From Gordionus sp. m RMFG-2023 (lineage: Eukaryota > Nematomorpha > Gordioida > Chordodea > Parachordodidae): DNA of 64,000 nucleotides. The notes under the pieces are model-generated. The model was given only the letters and a program-made list of their open reading frames with translations. It ran no database searches and was not told the origin of the DNA. The stretch spans positions 30,551,120-30,615,119 of the forward strand of contig NC_088778.1 of the NCBI RefSeq assembly GCF_954871325.1, written 5' to 3'. The first letter of the stretch is position 1. Each line of letters opens with the position of its first letter. The position numbers were made by a program, and so were the translations under genes. Positions 12,546 to 25,400 of the stretch are shown in pieces.

Positions 12546-14093
12546 ATTACATTTTTAGTAATTACTTCGGAATCTATATTCGTCTCATAGTTATTGATAT
12601 TATATATGTAAGGAAAGGTGTTAGGTAAAAAAAATTTCATTCAAATAAAATAATAAATCTCTTGAAATAATAAATTTCTACTCTTAATTTGTTAACACCT
12701 AGCTAGCACCTAATTAAGGAGGTGGAAGGGGGTGGGAATAATTTTAATTTTGGATTACATACAAATTCAATATATTTTTTTTATATTTAATTATTGTTTT
12801 TATAGTTATATATATAATAATGACACCAAGAAAAATATTTTTTTATATATAAATATTAAAATGTAATATAGAAAAGAAAAGAAATGTATAATAATAGAAA
12901 AAAAATATGGTGCATAGTCAAAATAATTATATTTTTTTTTAATATGCCCAGGCGTTTGTTTAAAAATTGGAATATAAATTAATTTCCTTTTTGGGACAAC
13001 CTGAGGAAAGTATAATAATTTGTAGAATTGATTCTTTTTTCTATTGTCATCAAAAGATATAATCGTGCAAGATATTACAAGAATGTTCTCAGAAAATCGG
13101 TTTTCGATTAAGTTCATGTTATCAAAATTTACGCTAAATAGAGTTTAAAATTCCTTGAACCCGAGGTCCAGATCCCAAATTTGGCAATCTAGCAGATATT
13201 TTTCTCTTAATATTGTACAAAAGTTAAGAGTAAAATGTTAAGATCTAGACCTGTCCATTTAGAGTCATGCGATGTCCAAGAGAATATTTTTATGAGTAAC
13301 CATATTTATTTTTTACCCCCGCCCCCAGGTCAAACTTATATACACCATATTAAGGTAGAACTAGACTTATTATATACCCATCCATTATCAATATTTGGTG
13401 CTGATTAAATTATTCTTGACCCCCGTATTAATAGCTTCGCTTGGGTTGATACCTTTAACAACCATATATTTATATAGCTTAATAAGGTCAAAAAACATCT
13501 TAAAATATATTGGTCTGTGCTTGGGGTTCGTGCTCATAGCTAATTTAGTCGATTTTTATACGCAAGTCCCGGGTCTGGGTTTTATGCAAACCAAATAACA
13601 AGAAATTTAAGTTAACATTAAAGTTCAACTCAAGTTTTAAAAATGAGTCGACTAATCGACCCAAACTAGATTCGAGTTTTGAGTTGAATTATTGCTACTC
13701 CTAGTCGGAATCAGGAGAACTCGACTATTTAACAACACTAATGATTATTATGTCACTATCTAAGATACATTTTTTCATAAAGAATCTGTTTCTAGATCCC
13801 TTTTTAAAGGACCTGCCCCAACTTTGATCTTTGGAGTTCAGAAGATTTTTTTATTATATCCTGTTTCTGACCTTTCCGTTGAAGCAAGCAACGACATTAT
13901 TATTTTTGACGATAATGAAAGACTTTAATTTTTTTATTTTAAATTAATTTTTATAATTTTTTTTTAAAAAAAAATTCAAGAATAACCCAAGAAGAGCTTA
14001 TTATTGAAAGAAAGAAGATAAAGAACACGTGATATGCAGACGATATTAAGATTTTAATTTTATATTATTTTTTTCTTAAGATGTTTTATATCA
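12546..14093. other. Gene-free AT-rich region
   Basis: The open frames at 12806-13117 (-) and 13395-13598 (+) have no recognised family, no splice context and biased composition, so they are not called. About 12614-12702 has short inverted blocks (GGTGTTAGGT and AACACCTAG) suggesting a tiny MITE. About 13625-13742 ends in a family-A-like terminus (TATTTAACAACACTA). Confidence 0.45.
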
Positions 14094-14250
14094 TAAGGCT
14101 TCATTTATGAGTAAGAGGGAAATACCGCGATGTCGCTTAAACGATGCGTAATTTACTAAATTATATAGCTATGATAGTCGTTTAGCGGTGGATTACTTAC
14201 CGGCTTTAGCGATATAGCGGTATTTCGCACTTACTATAAACGAGGCCCTA
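14094..14250. mobile_element. Palindromic MITE, family D
   Basis: The left arm TAAGGCTTCATTTATGAGTA with GAAATACCGCGATGTCGCTT pairs along its length with the right arm GCGATATAGCGGTATTTCGC and ACTTACTATAAACGAGGCCCTA. A TA dinucleotide flanks both ends. It is about 157 bp, with no coding capacity. Confidence 0.7.
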
Positions 14251-14398
14251 AAACTATGTGTTTTTTTTTAATTTATAATTTATTTTTTCTTTATGGTAAT
14301 AATTTTTGTATTATATATGGATTTATTTATAATAAATATCAAATTATATCTTTCTCATAGTTTCCGTTACATGATTATTGCAAGCAAAGTAAACCTTC

Positions 14399-14525
14399 GA
14401 TTATTAGTGTAAAATCGCTCTTGAGCCCATTTTTAATTACGGATAACTCAGTATATTATACTCGCTAAAATATTGAGTTAGACATTTTTAAAAATCGGCT
14501 CACAAATGAAGCGTTTTTGCATAAC
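14399..14525. mobile_element. Family-A MITE, internally deleted copy
   Basis: The left block ATCGCTCTTGAGCCCATTTT and right block AAAATATTGAGTTAGACATT with AAATCGGCTCACAAATGAAG are family-A arms with the centre missing. Confidence 0.5.
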
Positions 14526-17500
14526 TACTTTCGATCATAAATATTAAAAAAAATTAACTTTTCGATTCAGAATCTGGTACTATTCCTCTCAAAATGGCTT
14601 CTTCTATTTCGAAGAAGTTTAGAATTATGTGGGCTGATTGTAGAGGTCAACGGGGGCTGACCAAAACTAACCGTTAAAATAATTATCATGTTTTTTTGGG
14701 GCCAACTCTTAAAACATATCTTATGCCGCCCGGCCAAGCCCGTAGAAATTTTTTTATGAAGGTTAACGACGTACGTTTTCTGATTACAACATTTAAAAAA
14801 AATTATTCAAAACCTCCAGCTGGCACATAAAAATATTTAGCACAATTTGCCCGGCCCAATTCAGAAATCTTTTTGCCATATCCGCGAGTCGGTAGGCCGT
14901 CTTATATTTTTCCCAATTATTTTATAATCAAATATATCTTTTTTGTATCAGGGTCTAACAAGAGAGGCACGAATCAGTTTAACTAAAATCGGGGAAAGGG
15001 GTAATATTTTAATCAAAGAGCAATAGCAGTATCCATTTTATAATTGAATTATTTTTAAGTCATCAGGAATTTTGATTAGGGAAATCTTAAAGGCGCTGAT
15101 TTGTTTTTTTTAAAAAAACTCAATATTTGTTTTTTTTTGTTGAATAATTTTGAAAAGGAAAATTTCATATACTTATAACTTATTTCACAATTGTCGCAAG
15201 CAGGGTAAAGCAATTGCTACTAAAATATATTTCCAGATTGTCACAACGTGGGAACCTAAAAAATTTAAGATTGTAACATATATAAAACTTAAACTTTGTG
15301 TGATTCTTTATTGCAATCAAATAAACCATTTGTACAAATAATATCAACCATCTATATCCGATAACAACATTATAATAATACAATCATAAACATCGTCATC
15401 CCATTCTATAATCCCCAGCAATCATTCTCGAACTTCCCTCCATCTCCAAAACGACATGAGGCGGATTCATTATTCTTGTCTGTCAATCCCCGTATTCGGT
15501 AGCTAATCACTACAAGGATTATAACTTAGAAAACTTTTATTAAGGTATATTTCCAGACTGTCACAGCGTGGGATCCTAAATAATTATAGGATCTTATTAA
15601 TTCACACTTGTTTTTTTTATATCTTAGACAACTAAAATTTTCCAAACTCACAACGTGGTAACTTAACAAATTATTGGATCTATTAATTCACTCCTTCAAA
15701 CCTATTACTTAAACAGTCATTCTTTACTCGCAAATGTTATAAAATATTTTTCTTTACTTTTATGTATTCGATTAAAAAATAATACATTCTTTTAAATCCA
15801 ATAATATCACTGGATCATTCCGCAGAGCCATGCCCGAGCTTCCTAGAAGAGGTCTAATCTCCTCGACTTCAGTCAGACCGGACTCATACTTGTTGTTTCT
15901 AGAGTTCTACACATCGACCCCAAAAATGATTTGTTAAGATGAACCAAATATAAATCATTTATCCCGAACAGGATTGACCTCAATTATAAATTATTTGTCC
16001 CTTTACCGATCAGCCCGAATATTTGGACATAAGCGCAATCATCGTATTATTTTTATTACCCTTTTCTCATTGGCTAATAATACTTGATTTATAATGAGAT
16101 TCGTAAATAGACAGCTTCGCCTATGAATTTAGTAATATTATTGCAATGTAAAATATAAATAATTTACAATAAATCACTGACTGCATTAGGTAATGTTAAT
16201 CACGTGATATTTTTACCTTTTTAATCTGAAATTAACCTTTTAATGAAGGAAAAAATTACCCCATTGCACTAGTTGAGTCGCTATACTTTGAAACAGGTAA
16301 AAACAATATTATATAATAAATAATGCAAAGTATTTTCTCTATTTTAATATTTTTAAAAAAACTCTGTCCTTTTTCTAATGCGATTACTCCAATGGGCATA
16401 AAAACTATAATATTCAGGATCGATAAAAATAAATAATTTTCCCACCAGTCGGATTATCGTTTTTTTAAAAGGTTCGATCCTAAAACATTTTTATACGATT
16501 TTTGGAAAATGGAAAATTGCTCTGTTTCTAAATATACATTTTTTTAAAGGGTCCATCAAAAATTTAAAAAAATGAGTTTCTAGTAGCCGCCTACCACCGC
16601 CCATTTAAGTGGCCGGGTTAAAAATTTTTAAAGCACGGGCTGGGTTAACTCAGCTGTTTGTGAAAGGGACTTTTCTTAATTGAAACTTAATTATTTACTG
16701 TCAGATTTCATGACTTTACGAAGACACGGTAAGGAAAATTCTTTGCCTTAAAAATGGGCTCAACATTATGAATAATTAAATTAATAATATGGGTTTGAGT
16801 ATGGATAATAAAATGTATCGCATATTCTTTATTCAGACCCGTGCAAACGGAGAAGCGAGCGTGGAGCAAGAGCGCTGAGCCGTCAAAGACTATTTTAAGG
16901 GACACCAAATTTTATATGTTATATGGATTTAAATTTGAATTGTATTTTTCCAAAAAGAGGTATGAATATTCAATATATTATGGTGAGTGTGGATATTATT
17001 TAATTCAGAAATTAATTACAAATTTTTTTTTACATTGAAAATATTACTTAAACTATTTATTCAATTATTCCATTTTACAAATAATTATCCTATGAGAGTT
17101 TTTATAGGGCCGCCAAATTTATTTTTTTTTCCCCTGGGTCCTTCTCGTCATCAGATTATTTGATTTTTTTAAAGGAAAATTAACCTCAAAAATTAGATAT
17201 ACAATGAAGAAAAAAATTTCTCTCAACAATATCCTCGGATGAATTATTTTATATTTTAGAAAACCGAATAATAGGAATCGAATACCAAATAGTAAATTTT
17301 ATTATTCGTATATTCGTTTTTGAATTTTTTTCCTCTCTAAAACTACGAAAAAAAAATAAAATATCCGTAATTACAACTCTCTAACAATGAGCTCACCCAT
17401 GTTCCACCATCCCATACTTCCTCTGTAATTCACAAGTAGACTGGAAGACAGAGATCCGCCAAACCCGCCCCGGTTAACGTTTGAAATATTTTTTTATATG

Positions 17501-18865
17501 AACCGGGCCAAAAAATTAACAGCCTAGGGTCGGGTAAAAAAATCATTTTTTATATATATTTTGATGAATTCTGATATTTCATAGAAGTGATAATCCATAA
17601 AGTATAGTATTTTTAATTTAACCACTTCCTGAATATTATAAAAATTTATTTATTTTTTGGTGTTCACCAACATATTTCTTTCTTGGCTTTATATTTATAT
17701 TAAAAACAAATTTAAACCGAACCGGGTAAACTTAGTGAAAAATTAAAATCGAGCAAGGTTGTATAGTTAAAATTTTAATTTGGTTAAAAAAATATTCCTG
17801 AGAAATATGAATGGTAATACTCTAAAATTGTTTTAGTTAATGGTAAATATAAGTGTCTTATTATTGGATAAAACGCATTAGGGTGAAGGAAACCGACAAA
17901 CTTAAGGTTTTTAAGCGTGAGAAATTTATAATTGCGGGAGTCTACAGTTTGTCCTGACGGGGGGGGGGGGGTCATGGCAACTTTGATTTGCAGTCGTGTT
18001 TTTAAAATATTCGGTTTTTATTCGTTTATTATAAATATTATAAAAAAAATATGTATTTCTTAATAAATAAACAATGTTATAATAAATTCTTTTTTAATAA
18101 ATGTTTTTATTCATATTTTATTATTTATGTTTTGTCCGCCATGTTGTTTATATAAACTTTTCACATGATTAACTCCCCTCCCCTTATACTAAAAAAAAAA
18201 TATTCCGCGAATTGACCAATCAAAACAAAGTTATATTTTTTTTTTGATGATTTTTCTCGAGTGAGTAAAATGTAATAAATTGTATAGTATAAAAAAAAAT
18301 TAAAAAAAAATACCCTTACTCCCCCCTGGCCTCCCCTTCACTTCTTTCCGTAAAAAAAAATAATACTTGAAACAAAAAAATAAATAAATTTATTTTATAA
18401 AAAAACAACAAACTTTTTGATTTTTCGATTTGTAAACGTTTTGATTTTCATTTATTTTTTATTATTTTATTTTATTTATATTATAAATATTTGAAACATT
18501 GTATTTTTTTATTTTATTTTTTTAAAATATATATTTATATTTATTATTTTTACAACAAAAATATATATAAAAAAATTATTAACTTTAAAAAAAAACCATA
18601 AAATTTAAAATTTGACTAAAACCTATGGAAAAAAAAAATAATCGTTTGGTATCTTTCTTCTTTTATAATTCTAATTTAAGCTATCAAATATTTTGTGGAA
18701 ATTCTTTAAAACAGATTCAAAAATAAAATGGTAAGCAATACAAAAAAAATATGATTATATAATTAACCATTAATTAAAACCCAATTTGGGGTCTATTTTT
18801 AAAAAAAAACGGTGAGATTTGGTACCATCTATGAGCGAAACCATTATTTTCGTTATAATCTTAAT
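14526..18865. other. Gene-free repeat-rich intergenic region
   Basis: No gene is supported over about 4.3 kb. It contains GGCCCGG-type repeat pieces at 14640-14900 and 17450-17780, and a degenerate repeat at 15215-15700. It also holds purine/pyrimidine tracts and a 12-14 base G run near 17958. The short open frames here have no family resemblance. 18280-18600 is almost pure A/T. Confidence 0.5.
15215..15700. repeat. Degenerate direct repeat with TTTCCAGA-TGTCACA-CGTGG core
   Basis: Three spaced copies share a core: ATTTCCAGATTGTCACAACG at about 15229, ATTTCCAGACTGTCACAGCG at about 15548, and TTTTCCAAACTCACAACGTG near 15640. Each is followed by a TTAATTCA-like tail. I cannot assign a family. 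Confidence 0.45.
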
Positions 18866-19045
18866 TAGTGTTGTTTTTGAGCCAATTTTTTAAAACGGCT
18901 AACTCAATATTTTAGCCAGAAAAATATTGCCTAAGCCTCCCTTCTATGAGCAAAATCTTCAGGCTTGCGTAATATTTTTCTGGGTGGATTATTGAGTTAG
19001 CCGGTTTATAAAAATCGGTTCAAAACGAGCCGTTTAACAACACCT
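18866..19045. mobile_element. Family-A hAT MITE with perfect 8-bp target duplication
   Basis: The direct repeat ATCTTAAT lies at 18858-18865 and 19046-19053, flanking TAGTGTTGTTTTTGAGCCAA ... AAACGAGCCGTTTAACAACACCT. The exact 8-bp duplication is the hAT hallmark and helps assign the whole family. Confidence 0.88.
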
Positions 19046-19434
19046 ATCTTAATCGGGTCGTTTTTAAAAATCGTCCATTGTAATTTTTAACAAGAAATTT
19101 ATAAGGTCACTCTCATCCTTCCCCTCCTCCCTTCACCTCACAATAACCTTTTACCATTGAGCTATGGGGTGTTGCCCAAATAAAAAAGATTAATTTATTC
19201 ATTTCATTTTTGATTCTATATTCATAAAATATTAGATAACACAAGTTTGTTTTTTTTTTACAAATAATTTCAAAATGTAATATTTTTTTTTATCTATCAT
19301 TATTATAAAGGATAGTATTAATTAAAATCGCGTTTGCAATAGAGCCCATTAAACGGAATACAAAAAATCGAAATATATGCTCATATCCTTCCGCCGTAAC
19401 ACTGAATCGCATCGTACTATGCTTAAGGCATTGT

Positions 19435-22400
19435 ATGTTTAGGTGTAAGCGAAATATATTGATAAAGAAACTCCTAAGAAGTTCTCTATTGCTACAAAAC
19501 CAAGAGGTTATCATCGAAGAATCGCTATCAAACAATCCCATAGCCGCTAATAAAATCGTGCCCGTAAACAGCTCTTCCTTCCAAAATAGTCGCGTTATGT
19601 TCGCGAAAACAAACCAACTTATAACATTCGCTCCCGCTTATCCCGGGAACGATGTCGCCAAATTCGATCCTCCGCGCGATTTTCAATCATTGCCCCCTCC
19701 TTTAATTCCGTCGAACCTTGTCTCGCGACGATCCCGAGACGCGGAACAAATTAAGACGGTTACGGAAAATTTCTTGAGAACGCTCAGCGATCTCGAATTG
19801 GAAATTTTATGGCGCGCCGTGGAAACCGGAGGTAGGACGTTAGAACAGAAGGCGAGTTTCAACATTGTCACCACCGATGACGATACCGCATCAAGCAAAT
19901 GCCGCCATTTGCAACAAACACCCTCGAGTACCACATGTATTACGAGACCCAAAAAAGATAACCCTAACTCAACCGTAAATACTACGATGGATACTTGTAA
20001 CTCCGCGACATGCGATGATATCCTATCCCCAGCGGTATTTTGTTGTCTGCATTGGCGATGGCCAGACTTGCTTCCGGTCGATCAGATAAATAGCTTACTA
20101 AGGAATACAAGTGACCCCCCACCGAATTCGAAAGATTACCGAAAACGGATTAAACCAACCCCATTTTGTTCTTCTGCTTCGTATTTATACCGTAATTACA
20201 ATCCTATCCCCGGCAAAGATTCTAATAATTCTACGGGGGATCTAAATTATTCCGAATCACAACCAATTTGTATAAATCCTTATCACTGGAGCAGGAAATG
20301 CTATATAGGTAAATTTATATAAAAATTAGATATTTAATGCCCGCAGCCTAAAACGATTTTAGGGCGATAGAATATTTTAAGAGTCCAGGCCGAAGGCCAG
20401 TACCGGCCGCGTCGGCCTCTAGCGGTTTATCACTATCAATCATCAGTGTATGGGGATGAAATTTGGATTTTTTAAATGTGTGTCGATCTAAATAATGATC
20501 ATTTAAAGGATATGGTTGTCTTTGGGTGCTTTCATATTGAAAAAATTTCTTAAATTTGATAAATATTTTTTAAAATAAAATCAACTTATCTTTTTTGATT
20601 AAATTTAGATTATCCGCCTCCGCCTTATCCACTCTATACCCTAACCGATTCCTCGAAATCCAATAATAAAGGTTTTTTTTTAAATATTTATTTTATTAAT
20701 TTTTTTTAAAAAAATGGTTACCTTTTTTAGGTAAATAAATGAATATTAAAGAATGTAAAGAGAGTACAACTAGTGTTGTTAAACGGCTCGATTTAGCTGA
20801 ATTTAAATTAGGATTCTAGCCAAATTAATATTATACAAGTTTCGAGATTTCGTTAATAGATATCCAAACCATTTCTGCAATCTAGCGAATCCCTAAGGTT
20901 GAGTAATATTTTTTTGGCTAATACGTAGAGTACAACTTACATTGTTCTTAATTAAATTTAAACGTATATAGTTTAAAAGTAATTAAATCATATAGGTAAA
21001 AATTTTAAATCAATATTGATCTTTACCCCTCCCCCCCCCCCAACATTCATTCAAAAAAACGTATAATTTTAAGACAATGAAAAACAAATAACAAATAGAA
21101 AACATTGACCTCCCTCCCATATATTTACCTTATTTTTACCTGTCCATAACATAAATTTACTGACTGCAGTCGTTACCCATGCGCCGAAAGTTCAAGTAGA
21201 CCGGGCCAGTAAAAACGAGTGGGGCGAAAGGGCCCTAACCTAAAAAAATTTGAATGATGTCCTTATCGCACCGTCTTCACGCCCATCATATATTTCAATT
21301 TTTTATTATACTGGCCCGGCGCGGATTTATTTTAAATTATTTCCGGTCAGCCGAAAGTTGGATTACCTCTAATATATAATATTTAAATGTTCTTATCTCG
21401 CATCGTCTTCCGCTTTAATCATATTAGAATTTTTTTCAACGAGTTTCTTTAATGCGCATGCGCCCAAAATAACAATCTTAAGGGGAACGTGATTAAATAA
21501 AATATTTTTTATCCACTAGAATAAATAAATTATACATTAGCTAATTCTGCTTATCATCTCTCTAAGCATCGTCCAAGCTTACTTATTAAAGGAAATCGAT
21601 GTAAATTATCTATTTAAAAAAAATCAGCTGGTTAAAAAATTAAATAAAGCATGATCAAAATTTAGAAGCTCCTTAAATAAATATCGCATCTCCCTTCCCA
21701 TGGTCTTAATAAATGCAGCAATAAACATTTAACTACTGCTGCCATTAAAAAGTCAACTAGGACACCCTCTAAAAATGTAATTTCTAAATATAGATTTAAT
21801 CGAGTAATCGAAAGTGTTGTTAAACAGCTCGATTTGAGCCAATTTTCAAAAACGGCTAACTCAATATTTTACCTAGAAAAATATTGCCTAAGCCTCGAGA
21901 TTTCGCTAATGAATGCCTAAACCTTCAAGCCATCTACGAGAAAAATCTTCAGTCTTGCGAATTATTTTTCCTGGATAAAATATTGAGTTAGCCTTTTTTA
22001 AAAATCAGTTTAAAACGAGCCCTTTAACAACACTAGTAATCAATCGAGTCGAGAAAAAATTGCTTAATTTACTTCAATTATAAAAGAAAATAGTGGGGGT
22101 TTTTGTTTTTTTTTAAAAAATAATTCTTTTAAATTTTTTTAAAAAATTTATGTTATTATTAGTACTAACTTTTTGTATCTGGAAAAAAAAACGTTTTTTC
22201 CCCCCGACGAATAAATAAGCTTGAAAATATTCATTTTTTTACCCGTTTTATAAGTGCGCACAAATTGAACGTTTCAAACGCCGCGTTGCAAAATAATGCA
22301 TTTCAAATGGCATCGTGCAAATTTGTAAAATTACCGTTTGGCGTTAGCAACAATTTAAGCAAACGCAAACAGTTTTGCTTTTTTTTCATTACTTCTTTTT

Positions 22401-25400
22401 ATTCTCCATTTTGAAATATTTATATAAATGTAAAAAAAAAAATTTACTTATATCTTAAAAAGGAATATTCATAAATTAAGGAAATAAAAAGGCAGACGAT
22501 TATATAACTTTCAAAGACAAATCCTTTTTTTTACAACTTAGTTAGAATTTTGAATCGACGATATTAATTAAAAAGGCAATTTCAAATTTAAACAAGGGAT
22601 GGCGTTACGTTTTTTAAATTAAAAAATTGCGGCAAAGCGCGAACGCTCAATTTATGCGCACTATCAGTTCCACTTAAATTAGTTATGAATTCGTATTAAT
22701 GTTATTTTAAGCGTGAACGCCCAAGTTGCATCACTAAAAGTTTAAAACTAAATTTCGGAATCACGTATTATTTTCATATATAATATTTTAAATGAACACA
22801 TGATATTTTTTATTATCTCTCTAATTATAATATGAATATGAATTTCGTTTTAAATCCTTTGGACATAGGAATAAAATAGCTCACTAAATTCATAACTAGT
22901 TAGAGAAGAGAAGAGAAGAGAAGAGAAGTTAACCAATTTATATCTTGTCATGTTAACAAATTTTAGCATATCGCTCCAATAAAGGTACAGGTCGCGCTTA
23001 AATATTTATTTTGCAATCAGCAAGATTTTGGGTGAAATTATCATAAACTAGCAATTTATTAGAGACCATTTCCTGGTTGGGCATAGTCCAAGACTTGAAA
23101 TCATTCTTATTTTTTTAAAGGGTCTAAATTTTAATAGTCAGTGATTTTCCAAAATGGATTCCAACTAACTTTCTTAATCCCAAACTATACAGGGATTGAA
23201 TGGTTGTCCAATTTTTTTGAGTCAGAAAAGTTATATTTTTAAAGATGGAAGGTGGGGCCCGAATAAAGGTAGTTTTTTAAAACTATAAATATAACACCCC
23301 GCCAAAAGTTTAAATCTTTTAAAATCCCCCCCTTTTCTATTGGCCGTTAGTTTTTTTTAAAAAAAATTAAATTATAACGATAGCCAATAAAAAAAAATAG
23401 AATTATTTTTTTCTTGATGGCTGGTAAAAAAAAATCAAACGATTATATTATCTTATCTTTTTACCAGCAAAATAAAAGGATGTTAAAATTATCGCATTTA
23501 TTCCCGCGAATTTTTTTTTCCTTTTAATTTTGGCGCCTTTAATATGGATTTTTCCGTAATAATAAGAAATTTAAAATTACTTACGAGGTTATTGGCTGGC
23601 TACCTTATAAAAAAATTTTTTAAATATTCTTTTTTATTATACAAGATACAAGAATATTTTTAAGAAAAATATATTGAAAAAGAAAGAAAGAAAGAAAAAG
23701 AATAGAAGAAAGAGGGAATGAAAAAAATGGAATTAATACAAATTTAATATATTATATATTCACCTGCTTGGCGCTGCGATTTTATTTTAGCAATTTTCTT
23801 TTTAAAACAAAATAACATAAAAAATTTGTTTGGCGACTCGCTGCGATTTTATTTTAGCAATTTTCTTTTTAAAACAAAATAACATAAAAAATTTGTTTGG
23901 CGACTATAAAATTTTTTTAAATTTTATATCATTAATAAATACCTAAATGTTATTTAATATTGTATTTTTTTAAAAAAAAAAAATATATATATATATAAAA
24001 CAGTAGTTTTTAATAAAAAACGTAATTGGATTTAAATGTTATATTTTTTTGGTAATTATAGGCGATATAATTAAAAATCATTAATTTATTATTTTTGAAA
24101 AAGTACATGTTGCATTGCGAATCATGATGATGTATGGTTTTGTTTTTCCTACTATAATTTGATTTTTTTTTGTAGTGATTATGTGTAGTGTTGTTAAACG
24201 GCTCGTCGATGTGAACCGATTTTTAAAAACGGCTAACTCAATATTTTATCCAGATAAATATTACGCATGCCTGAAGATTTTGGTCACAGAATGGTACAAA
24301 GGCGAAATCTCAAGGTTTAGGCAATATTTTTCTGGCTAAAATATTGGGTTGACCGCATTTAAAAATCGGCTCAAATCAAGCCGTTTAACAAACTTTACTT
24401 CAAAGAAACGCGTTACTCTTTACGTCTGAAAAAAAGGAACGGGTTACTACTCGTTACTTAAAAAATTTTGTATTATATGCGATGAATAATATATAATATA
24501 TTTTTTTTATAATACATGTATAATTTATAAATCGAAATGATACAAAAATAATTTATATTTAACAATTGATTTTTAAAATTTTGATCAGATAAACAAGAGT
24601 GCATAGTGCTCAACACTCTGTGCTAGAACGCACGTTCAACTGGTGCAGAGGATAGGGAGGGGGGGGGGGTTGCATTACAATGGATAAATGAAATTATTTA
24701 ATTAAGGGGGGGGGGTTGGGGATGGGGGATTTTATTAAAAATTAAAGAATCTTTTTTAGTTTGGAAATAGTCATTCAGATGCCGTTCTAATTTTTCTTTG
24801 TGAGATATATCCTTATCAGAAAGCAATCTGTATGTGTGTTGTTTTTTATAAGAATTGCATTTTTTTTGTCAATATTTTTTCTGAAGCAGGAGGTAAGTTC
24901 AGGCTTCCTTCTTTCGCTGATATCCAGTCTTACGAGGGTCAATCTGATTCAAATAGCGGGTGAATTATTGCTGTTATATATATTTAACCGGAATAAAATA
25001 TTATCAAAATATGAATTGTGAACAAAACTTCAGCTGTCATACATTTTATCTTTGTCTTGCAAATTTGCATTAATAAGTGGCTTACAAAATGAAATTATTT
25101 AAAGCTACTTTTTTTTAAATATCGTAATAGTTATCGTGGGAGTGAGATTTCCCAAAAGCATTTTTTTCTACTCTCTCTAAAGTCGAAAGAGCAGTAGGAA
25201 CAGGTTCCATAACCTCTAAAATCATTCATGCAATATTCATATCCGGTTTTAATACTTGAATACAAAAATTGGTCAACATTTTCCTTTTTTAAAAATTGTA
25301 ATGTACATAATATCACCGCGAAGAGCCGAAAAAAAGAAACAACCAATCTTTCGCTAATACAAAGATTTGATATACAATAATCTTGCTAATACTAAGATTG

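Noticed and set aside
13395-13598. 67-residue hydrophobic open frame
   Set aside because: It starts from TTG, has no family resemblance and no splice context, and sits in repeat-rich DNA.
24800-25021. Frame with FRLPSFADIQSYEGQ-like reading and a strong GAG/GTAAGT donor near 24890, a possible extra SMAD6/7 exon
   Set aside because: The SMAD6/7 exons on either side join in the correct phase without it, and the reading does not correspond to any SMAD linker I know.
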